Assembly (NCBI RefSeq): GCF_019797865.1
Contig: NZ_CP081869.1
Span: 62,001-126,000, forward strand
Source: Chenggangzhangella methanolivorans
GTDB taxonomy: Bacteria; Pseudomonadota; Alphaproteobacteria; Rhizobiales; Methylopilaceae
Direction: 5' to 3'
DNA: 64,000 nucleotides
Each line of letters begins with the position of its first letter. Positions within the stretch are counted from its first letter, which is position 1. Positions 25,819-35,673 of this stretch are shown piece by piece. A program made the translations under genes and the position numbers. The notes under the pieces were generated by a model, which saw only the letters and a program-made list of their open reading frames with translations, searched no databases and was not told the DNA's origin.

Positions 25819-25862
25819 CGCTTAGACGCTCCCTGGCAGCCGGCCGAAAATCCGGTCGGCGG

Positions 25863-28500
25863 TCAGCGGAGCGACGTAAACCTCACGCCGGTCGCGTCGC
25901 GGACCGCGTTGCAGAGCGCCGCCGCCACCGGATTGAACGGGCTCTCGCTCATCGATTTCGCGCCCAACGGCCCAAGCGCGTCATGGGTTTCGGCGAACAG
26001 CACCTCGGTGCGCGGCACGTCCGCGAAGGCCGGGATGTGATAGTTGCGGAACGTGACGGTGGTCACCTCGCCGTCTTCCGACACGTCCACATGCTCATAG
26101 AGCGCCGCGCCGATCGCCTGCGCTACGCCCCCCTCCACCTGCCCCCGGCACTGCATCGGATTGATCACGAAGCCGGCGTCCGCCGCATGGACGCTGCGCA
26201 GGATCCTGATCGCGCCGGTCCGGCGATGGACGGCGACGCGGAACGCCTGAACGTTGAAGGCCACCGAGCGCGGACTGCCGTCGGCGACGCCCTCTCCTGA
26301 AAGCCCGCCCTCGTCCGCGATCTCCTTCAACGTCAGCTTGGCGTTGCCGGCCGTCACGCCGTCGGGCCCGAGGTCGCATGTCGCCTGATCGACGCCCAGC
26401 CTCGCGGCCGCCGAGCCGATGATCTTCGCCTTCAGGTCCATGGCCGCCTTGTGCACGGCCTTGCCCGCCACGACGGTGCCGGTCGAGCCGAACGCGCCGG
26501 TGTCGTAGCCTGCGATGTCGGTGTCGGACTGCAGGATCGTCACTGCTTCCGGCGCGACGCCGAGCGCCGACGCCATCAGCTGCGCGTGGACGGTCGTCGA
26601 ACCGTTGCCGAACTCGGCGGTGCCGATCGAGAGTTCGTATCCCCCCTCGCCCGTCAGCCGCGCCTGCGCGTGCGAGTGGTGTCCGCGCGGCGGGATGGTG
26701 TCGAGCATGCCGGCCGCCATGCCCTCGCCGACAAGCCAGTCCACGCCGAGCCCCACGGCCTCGCCTCGATCGGTCGCCATCGCGGCCTCGACGAGATCGA
26801 GGCACTGATCGAGCCCGTAGGAACCGTATTCGACGTCGTGCGGGTGGTCGTCGAACGCGACCATCGCGTCGCCCGGCCGGATGACGTTGCGGCGGCGGAT
26901 CTCGTACGGGCTGATCCCGATCTTTCGCGCGAGCTCGTCCATGGCCGACTCGATCGCGAAATTGGTCTGGCTCAGCCCGTAGCCGCGGAAGGCGCCCGCC
27001 GGCACGACGTTTGTATAGACGACCCGCCCGTCGATGCGCTTGGCCGCGCAGCGATAGAGCGCCACGCTTTCGTTGCAGCCGTGGAAGAAGACGCCGGGCC
27101 CGTGATTGCCATAGGCGCCGGTGTTCGACGTCACCTCCATCTCGATCGCGCTCAGCCACCCGTCGGCCGTCGCCGAGCTTGGCGCGCACGCGCATCGGAT
27201 GGCGGGTGGTCGCGCCGATGAACTGCTCCTCACGCGTGAACTCCAGCTTCACGGGCCGCCCAAGCTTCAGCGTCGCGAGCGAGACGATGTCCTCGGTCAG
27301 CATCTCCTGCTTGCCGCCGAACCCGCCGCCGACGCGGGCGCAGATCACGCGGACCTTCTCGACCGGCAGATCCAGCACGAAAGCGAGCCGCCGGCGGACG
27401 AGGAACGGCACTTGGCTCGAGGTGCGGACGACAAGCCGCCCCTCATCGTCGATCCAGGCGAGCGAGCCGTGGGTCTCGAGATGGGCGTGCTGGACGCGAT
27501 GGGAGTCGAACGTGCCCTCATAGACCGCGTCGGCCTGCGCGAAACCTTCGTCAGCCTCGCCGATGCGGCCGCGCACCTCGGCGAGGACGTTGCTCTTCGG
27601 TTCGCGCTCGTGCAGCAGCGGCGCATCCGGGGCCATGGCGGCGGCGGGCTCGAACACGGCCGGCAGCGGCGCGTAGTCGACCTTCAACGCCCCGACGCCG
27701 GCCTCCGCCACGGCCTCGGTGTCGGCCACGACGGCGGCCACGCGCTGGCCGATATGGCGCACGACGTCGTCGAGCAGGCGGGTGTCGGGCGGGTCGTCGG
27801 AATCAAGCTCGTGAAGACCGGTGGAGGTCAGCGTCTTCGGCGCGTCCATGTGGGTGAGAACGAGCCGAACCCCTGGAATCGCAAGCGTTTCCGAAGCGTC
27901 GATCGACGCGACGCGCGCATGCGGCAAGGGCGATCGGAGGAGCTTCATGTGAAGCGCGCCCTCCATGGCGAGGTCGAACGTGTAGCGCTCCGCCCCCGTA
28001 ACGATCCGCCGGCTCGCAGGCGCCGCCACCGCGCGGCCCGCCGCCTCGCCATCCGCCGCGCCTTCGGCGTGGACCACGCCCCGCACCGCGTCCTCGATCG
28101 CCCTGTAGCCGGTGCAGCGGCAGAGGTTTCCCTTCAGCGCGCCCGGGAGATCGTCGAGCTGGCGCGGGGTGAGGCAGGAGACGGTCGAGATCATGCCGGC
28201 GGTGCAAAAGCCGCACTGAAACCCTTGCGCTTCCAGGAACTTTTGCTGGACCGGCGAGAGCGTCCCGTCCGGCCCGGCGAGGCCCTCGACCGTCGTGACC
28301 TCGCGCCCCTCGGCGCGGAATGCGGGAAAGATGCAGCTGTGCACGGGCCGCCCGTCGACATGGACCGTGCAGGCCCCGCAGTCGCCGGCGTCGCAGCCTT
28401 TCTTGACGCCGAACCAGCCGAGTTCGCGCAGGAACGTGCGCAGGCACTGGCCCGGCCGCGGCTCGGCGTCGAACGGCGATCCGTTGACCGTCACGCTCAC
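25863..28500 (-). CDS. Xanthine dehydrogenase-like protein: fused [2Fe-2S] and molybdopterin domains, frameshifted
   Basis: About 879 residues once joined. Residues 1-155 carry two [2Fe-2S] clusters ([15 protein letters not shown]...HSC and QCGFCTAGM...NLCRCTGY). The rest is the molybdopterin domain, with [26 protein letters not shown] and a late [12 protein letters not shown] block holding the catalytic Glu position. The frame breaks near 27165-27180 (MRVRAKLGD / [13 protein letters not shown]), probably one missing base. The FAD domain is a separate gene overlapping its start. In this purine locus, oxidation of hypoxanthine or xanthine to urate is the likely job. Fused Fe-S/Mo with separate FAD is less common than the three-subunit or XdhAB layouts. 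Confidence 0.87.
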
Positions 28501-29312
28501 GCGAGAAGGTCTGCGCGGATCTCTTCCGCGAGCATGAAGGTCAATATCCGCCGCCAGTCCGGCCGGCCGTGGACGTCGTCATGGAGCAGCGCGTTCGGGA
28601 CCGCCTCCGCGATCGCCTCGACCAGCTCGCCGGCCTCTGGAATGTGAGCAAAGTCCAGCCGCACCGGGCGCTTGGTTGACGCCGTGATGGTGAGCGCGAA
28701 GCGGCCGTCGTCATGCAACAGACCGATCAGCAGCGCGGCCGAGCGCCCCCGCGGCGTCAGCGAGGTCTGGCGGAAGGCGGAGCGCGCCCGAAAGTTCTCG
28801 ATCGGGAACGCGATCGCGCGGAGAAGCTCGCCGGACTTGAGCGCGGTCTTGCGGTCGCCGGTGACAAAGTCCGCGGCCTCCATGCGCCGCTCGCCGCCGT
28901 CCGCGGTCCAGATCACGCAGGTCGCATCGAGGCCCACCGCGAGCGACGTCATCGGCCCGGCGGGAAGCGCGAGGCACATGTTCCCGCCGACGGTCGCCAT
29001 GTTCCAGATCTTGAAGGAGCCGAGCAGCGCCTCGCAGCACTGCACGATGAGTCCGCCCGAACGCCAGTCCGACGGCGGCTCGAAATCGTGGAGCTCGCGG
29101 ATCTTGGCGGTGGCGGAGACGACGAGCGCGTCAGTTGAGATCGTCATCGCCTGCCATCCGAAGCCGTCGAGGTCGATCAGGCGGCGAAGGTCCGGCTGCG
29201 GCTCCGAATAGATCCACGTGCCGCCGCCGAGCCACGCGTCGCCCGGGCGCCAGCCGGACTGCGATCCGCGGTCGGGCCGGGCGACGATCTCCTCGATGGT
29301 GTTGATGTCCAA
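28497..29312 (-). CDS. FAD-binding subunit of xanthine dehydrogenase-type enzyme
   Basis: This 271-residue CO-dehydrogenase flavoprotein-type subunit (FAD_binding_5 then CO_deh_flav_C) carries the FAD-binding block [22 protein letters not shown]. It starts at TTG 29312 and overlaps the Fe-S/molybdopterin gene by four bases. The N-terminal [20 protein letters not shown] matches the first FAD loop of the family. It passes electrons from the molybdenum subunit to NAD or quinone. Upstream lies a palindromic repeat and then uraD on the same strand. Confidence 0.87.
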   Translation of the reverse strand: MDINTIEEIVARPDRGSQSGWRPGDAWLGGGTWIYSEPQPDLRRLIDLDGFGWQAMTISTDALVVSATAKIRELHDFEPPSDWRSGGLIVQCCEALLGSFKIWNMATVGGNMCLALPAGPMTSLAVGLDATCVIWTADGGERRMEAADFVTGDRKTALKSGELLRAIAFPIENFRARSAFRQTSLTPRGRSAALLIGLLHDDGRFALTITASTKRPVRLDFAHIPEAGELVEAIAEAVPNALLHDDVHGRPDWRRILTFMLAEEIRADLLA

Positions 29313-29420
29313 CGCGACGCTCCGGACGGGACGGCCATCATCATGGCGCGCCTGCTAAAGCGCAAAGTGGCAAGCGGCGTGCCAGCGCCGGCTCGGCGAC
29401 ACAGGCGGCCTGCGGGAAGG

Positions 29421-29548
29421 AACTGCGTGCTTCGAGACGCGGCCTGACGGCCGCTCCTCAGCATGAGGGGGGTCTGAGCTCCGGCGTACCCAGAGGGCAT
29501 CTCATGCTGAGACGCCTGCTCTTCACGGCGTCTCGAAGCACGCCGTTC
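29421..29548. repeat. Palindromic BIME-like repeat (family A), single copy
   Basis: Outer arms AACTGCGTGCTTCGAGACG and CGTCTCGAAGCACGCCGTT enclose GCTCCTCAGCATGAGG and CATCTCATGCTGAGACG. It separates the uraD gene from the FAD subunit gene. Confidence 0.8.
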
Positions 29549-29563
29549 CGTCGTCGAGCGACG

Positions 29564-30089
29564 TCACGCCTGCCGCGCCAGCGCGTCGAGCCGGATGCGG
29601 GCGATGCGGTGGACGTTGTCGAGCGCGGTCCGGAATTCGTCCTCGGGCGTGTTCTCCACACGCGATTCGAATGCGGCGAGGATGTCGGCGCGCGTCATTC
29701 CGGTGACCGCGACGATGAAGGGAAAGCCGAACCGCGCATTGTAGGCTTCGTTCAGCGTCTGGAAGCGTTCGAAACTCCTGGGGAGAGCACTCGTCGAGCC
29801 GCGCGGAGGCCTGCTCGCGCGTCGATTCGGCGGTGAGCGTCTCGCCGACCTTGAGCCTGCCGACGAGCTCGGGATGCAGGCGGAGCAGCGCGAATTGCCG
29901 CTCCCGCCCCGCCGCCTCGACGATCGCGGACATCCGCGCCGACAGCGCCTCGGGTTCGTCGTCGGCCTCCGTCAGACCCTTGGCGGCCACGGCTTCGGCG
30001 ACCCACGGCGAGTGTTCGTAGACCCCGCCGTAGAGAGCGACGAAGTTTTCGGGGGAAAGGCCCGAGGGCCGCTTGGGCGAGACGTCCAT
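29564..30089 (-). CDS. uraD: OHCU decarboxylase (uraD), frameshifted
   Basis: The protein is 2-oxo-4-hydroxy-4-carboxy-5-ureidoimidazoline decarboxylase, the step giving S-allantoin. The N-terminal part shows FVALYGGVYEHSPWVAEA with the family EHSPWV motif, then MSAIVEAAGRERQFALLRLHPEL. After DECSPQEF the frame breaks at an AAA run near 29772; removing one base restores ERFQTLNEAYNARFGFPFIVAV and the end VHRIARIRLDALARQA with a stop at 29564. The corrected length of about 175 residues is normal. GTG 30092 is an alternative start. It is divergent from uraH. Confidence 0.87.
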
Positions 30090-30388
30090 CACCGATTTCT
30101 AGACCGCCTCCGGACTGCGGGGCCAGCAGCGTCGGCGCCGATTTGAACGGCGCCAAAAGCAAGGCGGCGCCACAATTTTGTTCCTGCGTGCAGATTGCGC
30201 AGTTTCGACCTTTGGTGGCAGCTTCTGGACACGCGCCCGGCGGAAGGATCGACGAGGCTCCGGCTCCCGCCAACCTTCCGTCCGGGTGCGCCCATACCGC
30301 GCCGTCGCGGCGCGAGGTTGAGTTTCGCCGGCGCCGCCCGAGGTCGTTTCGATCGGCCGACGAGGCCACAGCGACAGGGCGGACGCGT

Positions 30389-30742
30389 TTGGGACGCTTG
30401 ACCACGCATGTTCTCGACACCGAACTCGGCCGCCCCGGCGCCGGCATCGCGGTCGAGCTCTACCGGATCACGGGCGAAGCCGCCGAGAAGCTCGGCGAGG
30501 TGACGACCAACCATGACGGCCGCACCGACGCGGCCGTGATCGAGGGCGAGGCGTTCTCGGCCGGCGTCTACGAACTCCGCTTCCATGTCGGGCCCTATCT
30601 GAAGCGCGCCGGCCGCACGCTGCCCGATCCGGCGTTCCTCGACGTCGTCACCCTGCGCTTCGGCGTCGCCTCGCCGGACGAACACTTCCACGTGCCGCTG
30701 CTGCTGCAGACGCACGGCTATTCGACCTATCGGGGCAGCTGA
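30389..30742 (+). CDS. uraH: 5-hydroxyisourate hydrolase (transthyretin-like)
   Basis: This 117-residue transthyretin-related protein has the three family blocks: LTTHVLDTELGRPG at the N-terminus with the catalytic His, VELYRITG with the Arg, and the C-terminal YRGS tetrapeptide. It hydrolyses 5-hydroxyisourate, the product of urate oxidation, to OHCU for UraD. The start is not ATG: TTG 30389 gives MGRLTTHVLD, and TTG 30398 is also possible. It heads a plus-strand set running through the BMP importer to guanine deaminase and PuuD. The 299-base gap to uraD holds no gene, and the divergent promoters must lie there. Confidence 0.92.
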   Translation: MGRLTTHVLDTELGRPGAGIAVELYRITGEAAEKLGEVTTNHDGRTDAAVIEGEAFSAGVYELRFHVGPYLKRAGRTLPDPAFLDVVTLRFGVASPDEHFHVPLLLQTHGYSTYRGS

Positions 30743-30805
30743 TGGGGACAGGATCGGCGCCCGGCAAAGTTCTTGCCTCCCGAAGCTCACGCGAGAGGCG
30801 GCCCG

Positions 30806-32368
30806 ATGTCTGAGTCACCGATCCTGAAGCTCGAGAACGTCACCAAGACGTTCCCCGGCGTCATCGCCAACGAGAACGTCTCGTTCACGGTCGGCCGGGG
30901 CGAGATCCACGCGCTGCTCGGCGAGAACGGCGCGGGCAAGTCGACGCTCGTGAAGATGATCTACGGCATCCAGAAGCCCGATTCCGGCGAGATGACGCTG
31001 ATGGGCGAGCCGTTCTCGCCGTCAAAGCCGTCGGAGGCCCGGGCCAAGGGCGTCGGCATGGTGTTCCAGCACTTCTGCCTGTTCGAGGCGCTCACCGTCT
31101 ACGAGAACATCTCGCTGGGCCTGTCCGCCGCCGAGGCGAAGAACGGCGACCTCCGCAAGCGCATCGTCGAGGTCTCGACGGCCTATGGCCTGAAAGTTGC
31201 CCCATCCCAGCTCGTCGGCACGCTTTCGGTCGGCGAGCGCCAGCGAATCGAGATCGTGCGCTGCCTGCTGTCGGAGCCGAAGCTGCTCATCATGGACGAG
31301 CCGACCTCGGTGCTGACGCCTCAGGAGGTCTCGGTCCTGTTTCAGACGCTGCGGCGGCTGGCGGCCGAAGGCTGCTCGATCCTGTACATCTCCCACAAGC
31401 TCGACGAGATCCGCGCGCTCTGCTCGAAGGCCACCGTGCTGCGCGGCGGCAAGCTGGTCGGCTCCTGCGACCCGCGACAGGAGACCGCGAAGTCGCTCGC
31501 CGAGATGATGATCGGCGCGACGCTCAACAAGCCGGTGCGCGAGCTGCCCGAACCCGGCGAGATCCGCCTCAAGGTTCAGGACCTGTCGCTCGACAGCGAG
31601 GAGCAGTTCGGCGTCGACCTCGAGAACGTCTCGATGGTCGTGCGCGCCGGCGAGATCCTCGGCGTCGCGGGCGTCGCTGGCAACGGCCAGACCGAACTGA
31701 TGGAGGCGCTCATCGGCGAACGGCCATGCCGTTTCGCCCGCCAGATCCAGCTCGACGGCGCCGACATCGGCCTTGCGGGCCCCCGCGAGCGGCGCGCGGC
31801 CGGCATGTGCTTCGCGCCCGAGGAGCGGCTCGGCCATGCGGCGGTGCCCGGCATGGCGCTCTGGGAGAACACGCTGCTCTCGGCCGGCAAGACCAACGAT
31901 CTCGCGCGCGGCGGGCTGATCAGCCCCGGCAACGCCAACCGCTTCGCGAGCCAGGTGGTCGCCGACCTCAAGGTCAAGACCGCGAGCGTGAAGTCCGCGG
32001 CGCGCTCGCTCTCGGGCGGCAACCTGCAGAAGTTCATCATGGGCCGCGAGATCATGCAGGCCCCGAAGGTGCTGGTCGCCTCCCAGCCGACATGGGGCGT
32101 CGACGCGGGCGCGGCGGCCGCGATCCACAAGATCCTGCTCGATCTCGCGGGCGCCGGCGCCGCCGTCGTCATCATCAGCCAGGACCTCGACGAGCTGTTC
32201 ACGATCTCGACGCGGATCTCGGTGATCGCGGGCGGCTACTTGTTTCCGAGCCAACCGACCGAGGAGCTCACCGTCGAGAAGCTCGGCGTCGCGATGGGCG
32301 GCCGGGCCAAGGAGGTCGAGGCGACACGAGCCGCGGACGCCGCCGCGGCGGAGCCCGCCCATGTTTAA
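30806..32368 (+). CDS. ABC transporter ATP-binding protein, BMP/purine nucleoside type
   Basis: This 520-residue fused double ATPase has an intact first Walker A (LLGENGAGKST), a first signature LSVGERQRIE and Walker B LLIMDEPTSVLT. The second domain has GVAGNGQTE in place of the P-loop and an intact LSGGNLQKF signature. It is the ATPase of the second complete BMP importer in the window, encoded between uraH and guanine deaminase, so the cargo is probably a purine base or nucleoside. ATG 30806 follows GAGAGGCGG. The last eight bases overlap the permease start. Confidence 0.93.
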   Translation: MSESPILKLENVTKTFPGVIANENVSFTVGRGEIHALLGENGAGKSTLVKMIYGIQKPDSGEMTLMGEPFSPSKPSEARAKGVGMVFQHFCLFEALTVYENISLGLSAAEAKNGDLRKRIVEVSTAYGLKVAPSQLVGTLSVGERQRIEIVRCLLSEPKLLIMDEPTSVLTPQEVSVLFQTLRRLAAEGCSILYISHKLDEIRALCSKATVLRGGKLVGSCDPRQETAKSLAEMMIGATLNKPVRELPEPGEIRLKVQDLSLDSEEQFGVDLENVSMVVRAGEILGVAGVAGNGQTELMEALIGERPCRFARQIQLDGADIGLAGPRERRAAGMCFAPEERLGHAAVPGMALWENTLLSAGKTNDLARGGLISPGNANRFASQVVADLKVKTASVKSAARSLSGGNLQKFIMGREIMQAPKVLVASQPTWGVDAGAAAAIHKILLDLAGAGAAVVIISQDLDELFTISTRISVIAGGYLFPSQPTEELTVEKLGVAMGGRAKEVEATRAADAAAAEPAHV

Positions 32369-33476
32369 GCTCGTCCCGCGGAAGGAGCCGAACCGCGCGA
32401 TGCTCTATGCGACGCCGTTCCTGGCCGTCGCGCTGACGATCCTCGCCGGCTTCGTCCTGTTCACGCTGCTCGGCAAGGCGCCGCTGCATGCGATGTACCT
32501 GATCTTCCTGAAGCCTCTCACCGACTTCAACAGCCTCGCCGAAATGCTGGTGAAGGCGACGCCGCTGATCCTGATCGCCGTCGGCCTCTCGATCGGCTTC
32601 CGCGCCGGCGTCTGGAACATCGGCGCGGAGGGACAGTTCACCATTGGGGCGATCACGGGCGGCAGCGTCGCGCTTGCGGCCTACCCGGACGGGGGCCCGC
32701 TGCTCCTGCCCATGATGGCGATCGCCGGCGCGCTCGGCGGCATGGCGTGGGCCGCGATCCCGGCCTTCCTGCGCACGAAGTTCAACGCCAGCGAAATCCT
32801 CGTCTCGCTGATGCTGGTCTATGTCGCCACGCTGCTGCTGAGCCTTCTCGTTCATGGGCCGCTGCGCGATCCGGAGGGCTTCAACTTCCCGGAAAGCCGC
32901 CTGTTCCAGGAGGACGCCCATGTCCCCAACCTGATCACGGACACCCGCGCCCACATCGGCTTCCTGGTCGCGCTCGCGGCCGCCGCCGCCGCTTACGTCT
33001 ATCTCGAGCGGATGATCCTCGGCTTTCAGGTGAAGGTGCTGGGCCAGGCGCCCCGGGCCGCCCGCTTCGCCGGCTATTCCGAGAAGACCATCGTCTGGAC
33101 CTGCTTCATGATCTCCGGCGCGCTCGCAGGCGTCGCGGGTCTGTTCGAGGCGGCGGGGCCGGTCGGCCAGCTCGTGCCGTCGCTGCCCGTCGGCTACGGC
33201 TTCACGGCGATCATCGTGGCCTTCCTCGGACGCCTCCACCCGGTCGGCATCGTGTTCGCGGGGCTCTTGATGGCGCTCACCTATATCGGCGGCGAGACCG
33301 CCCAGATCGAGATGAGCCTGCCGTCGGCCACCACCAGCGTGTTCCAGGGCCTGCTGCTGTTCTTCCTGCTCGCCACCGACGTGCTGGTGAATTTCCGGGT
33401 GGTGCGCGCCGGCGAGCGGCTGGCCGCGCCCGCGAAGCCCGCGCCTGCGCCGCTGACCCCCAAACCCGCCGAGTAA
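32361..33476 (+). CDS. ABC transporter permease, BMP/purine type (first subunit)
   Basis: This 371-residue BPD_transp_2 permease has about ten hydrophobic segments. SIGFRAGVWNIGAEGQFTIGAITGG and NASEILVSLMLVYVATLLLSLLVHGPLRDP are typical first-permease blocks, and QAPRAARFAGYSEKTIVWTCF contains the coupling helix. The C-terminal tail is Pro/Ala-rich. The gene overlaps the ATPase gene by eight bases and is followed after 15 bases by the second permease gene. Confidence 0.92.
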   Translation: MFKLVPRKEPNRAMLYATPFLAVALTILAGFVLFTLLGKAPLHAMYLIFLKPLTDFNSLAEMLVKATPLILIAVGLSIGFRAGVWNIGAEGQFTIGAITGGSVALAAYPDGGPLLLPMMAIAGALGGMAWAAIPAFLRTKFNASEILVSLMLVYVATLLLSLLVHGPLRDPEGFNFPESRLFQEDAHVPNLITDTRAHIGFLVALAAAAAAYVYLERMILGFQVKVLGQAPRAARFAGYSEKTIVWTCFMISGALAGVAGLFEAAGPVGQLVPSLPVGYGFTAIIVAFLGRLHPVGIVFAGLLMALTYIGGETAQIEMSLPSATTSVFQGLLLFFLLATDVLVNFRVVRAGERLAAPAKPAPAPLTPKPAE

Positions 33477-33491
33477 GGAGAGACGGACCCG

Positions 33492-34412
33492 ATGGATCTC
33501 CTGCTCAACATCCTGCTCGGCGTCACGGTGGCCGCGACTCCTCTGGTCTTCGCGGCGATCGGCGAGCTCGTGACGGAGAAGTCCGGCGTCCTCAATCTCG
33601 GCGTCGAGGGCATGATGATCATGGGCGCAATCGCGGCCTTCGCGGGGACGGTGGGAACCGGCTCCTACGTGGCCGGCATCCTGATCGGCGCGCTCGCCGG
33701 CGCTGCGATGGGCGGGCTGTTCGGCGTGCTGACGCTGACGCTGATGTCCAACCAGGTCGCCTGCGGACTTGCGCTGACCCTCTTCGGCCTCGGCCTCTCG
33801 GCGCTGATCGGCCAGTCCTATTCGGGCATCTCGCTGCCGCAATTCCCGCGCGTCGACATTCCGCTGCTCACCGACATCCCTTTCCTCGGCCCGCTGATTT
33901 TCGGGCAGGACGCGCTCGTCTATCTCTCGCTCGCGCTGGTGGCGGGCGTCGCCTGGTTCCTCGCCAGGACCCGGCCCGGCCTCATCCTGCGCGCGGTCGG
34001 CGAGAACCACGAGGCCGCGCACGGCATCGGCTATCCGGTGATCCGCATCCGCTATCTGGCGGTCATGTTCGGCGGCGCCTGCGCGGGGCTCGGCGGGGCG
34101 TATCTCTCGCTCGTCCAGACCCCGCTCTGGGTCGAGAAGATGTCGGCCGGGCGCGGCTGGATCGCGCTTGCGCTCGTGGTGTTCGCCTCGTGGCGGCCGC
34201 TCCGCGTGCTCGGCGGCGCGTACCTGTTCGGCGGCATCACCATCATGCAGCTTCACAGCCAGGCGCTCGGCCTTCAGGTCGACGCCCAGATCCTGTCGAT
34301 GATGCCCTACCTCGCGACCATCCTCGTGCTGGTCGTGATCTCGCGCGACCGCGTGAAGATGAAGCTCAACGCCCCGTCCTGCCTTGGCAAGGTGTTTTAC
34401 GCGACGAGCTGA
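33492..34412 (+). CDS. ABC transporter permease, BMP/purine type (second subunit)
   Basis: This 306-residue BPD_transp_2 permease has about nine hydrophobic segments. [23 protein letters not shown] and [36 protein letters not shown] are the second-permease blocks, parallel to the subunit encoded at 19641. The extreme C-terminus ([14 protein letters not shown]) is a little unusual. ATG 33492 follows GAGAGACGG. The binding-protein gene starts 43 bases after its stop. Confidence 0.92.
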   Translation: MDLLLNILLGVTVAATPLVFAAIGELVTEKSGVLNLGVEGMMIMGAIAAFAGTVGTGSYVAGILIGALAGAAMGGLFGVLTLTLMSNQVACGLALTLFGLGLSALIGQSYSGISLPQFPRVDIPLLTDIPFLGPLIFGQDALVYLSLALVAGVAWFLARTRPGLILRAVGENHEAAHGIGYPVIRIRYLAVMFGGACAGLGGAYLSLVQTPLWVEKMSAGRGWIALALVVFASWRPLRVLGGAYLFGGITIMQLHSQALGLQVDAQILSMMPYLATILVLVVISRDRVKMKLNAPSCLGKVFYATS

Positions 34413-34455
34413 CGGTCGTCCCGTTGGCCCGGCGCCTTTCGAAGGAGTCCTGGCA

Positions 34456-35538
34456 ATGAAACGCGCGTTCCGCCTGCTGGCCTCGGCCGGCCTCGTCGCC
34501 GCCGCGGCGGTCGCGGCCACGGCCGCCATGGCCGCCGAGCCGCTCAAGGTCGCCTTCGTCTATGTCGGCCCGATCGGCGACCACGGCTGGTCCTACCAGC
34601 ACGACGTCGGCCGCAAGGCGGTCGAGAAGGAGTTCGGCGACAAGGTGAAGGTCACCTATGTCGAGAACGTCTCCGAAGGGCCCGACGCCGAGCGCGTCAT
34701 CACGCAGCTGGCGCAGGGCGGAAACGACCTCATCTTCACCACCTCGTTCGGCTTCATGAACCCGACCATTAAGGTCGCGAACCGCTTCCCCAAGGTGAAG
34801 TTCGAGCACGCCACCGGCTTCAAGACGGCCAAGAACGTCTCGATCTACAACGCCCGCTTCTACGAGGGCCGCTACATCGCCGGCATCATCGCGGCCAAGA
34901 TGTCGAAGACCGGGACGATCGGCTACATCGCCTCGTTCCCGATCCCGGAAGTCGTGATGGGCATCAACTCGGCCTATCTCGGCGCCAAGACCGTCAACCC
35001 GGACATCAAGATCAAGACCATCTGGGTCTCGAGCTGGTTCGATCCCGGAAAGGAGTCGGACGCCGCCAAGGCGCTCGTCGACCAGGGAGCGGACGTGCTG
35101 ATGCAGCACACGGATTCGCCCGCCGCCATGAAACTCGCCGAGGAGCGCGGCATCTACGCCTTCGGTCAGGCCTCCGACATGGCGATCTTCGGCCCGAAGG
35201 CGCAGCTCACCTCGATCCTCGACGACTGGAACTACTACTACGTCGACCGCGTGAAGGCGGTGATGGACGGAAGCTGGGCCACCAAGGACACCTGGGACGG
35301 CCTGAAGCAGAAGATGGTCGAGCTCGCGCCCTACGGCCCGGCGGTCCCCGACGACGTGAAGACGCTCGCGGACGCGACCAAGGAGAAAATCATCTCGGGC
35401 GAGCTCCACCCCTTCACCGGCCCGATCAACAAGCAGGACGGCAGCCCTTGGCTGAAGGAGGGCGAGAAGGCGGCCGACAAGGACCTCTTGTCGATGAACT
35501 TCTTCGTCCAGGGCGTCGAGGGATCTCTGCCGAAGTGA
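34456..35538 (+). CDS. BMP family substrate-binding protein of the purine importer
   Basis: This 360-residue binding protein has a Sec signal (MKRAFRLLASAGLVAAAAVAATAAMAAEP), unlike the two Tat-exported BMP paralogues in the window. FVYVGPIGDHGWSYQHDVGRKA and DLIFTTSFGFMNPTIKVA are BMP blocks, and VDQGADVLMQHTDSPAAM forms part of the ligand pocket. It is the last gene of the second importer set. Its different signal and ligand-region residues suggest a cargo different from that of the cyanurate-operon protein, probably a purine or nucleoside. Confidence 0.92.
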   Translation: MKRAFRLLASAGLVAAAAVAATAAMAAEPLKVAFVYVGPIGDHGWSYQHDVGRKAVEKEFGDKVKVTYVENVSEGPDAERVITQLAQGGNDLIFTTSFGFMNPTIKVANRFPKVKFEHATGFKTAKNVSIYNARFYEGRYIAGIIAAKMSKTGTIGYIASFPIPEVVMGINSAYLGAKTVNPDIKIKTIWVSSWFDPGKESDAAKALVDQGADVLMQHTDSPAAMKLAEERGIYAFGQASDMAIFGPKAQLTSILDDWNYYYVDRVKAVMDGSWATKDTWDGLKQKMVELAPYGPAVPDDVKTLADATKEKIISGELHPFTGPINKQDGSPWLKEGEKAADKDLLSMNFFVQGVEGSLPK

Positions 35539-35555
35539 ACTGAACCGCTGCGGCT

Positions 35556-35647
35556 CGTCATGCCCCGGTTCATCCGGGGCATCCAGACCTCCGCAGCGCC
35601 GCGCCCGGCAATGGGCCTGGATCCCCCCGACAAGCCGGGGGATGACG
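35556..35647. repeat. Palindromic repeat, family B
   Basis: CGTCATGCCCCGGTTCATCCGGGGCAT and GATCCCCCCGACAAGCCGGGGGATGACG form two inverted hairpins around about 40 bases. It fills the gap between the binding-protein and guanine deaminase genes. The closest relative is at 42739-42831. Confidence 0.8.
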
Positions 35648-35673
35648 GAAATGGCGGAGCCGAACGTCATACG

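Noticed and set aside
30951..32362. Long antisense ORFs over the ABC genes and many other genes
   Set aside because: High GC makes the antisense frames stop-poor. Their products are His/Arg/Asp-rich without motifs, while the sense strand carries full conserved proteins.
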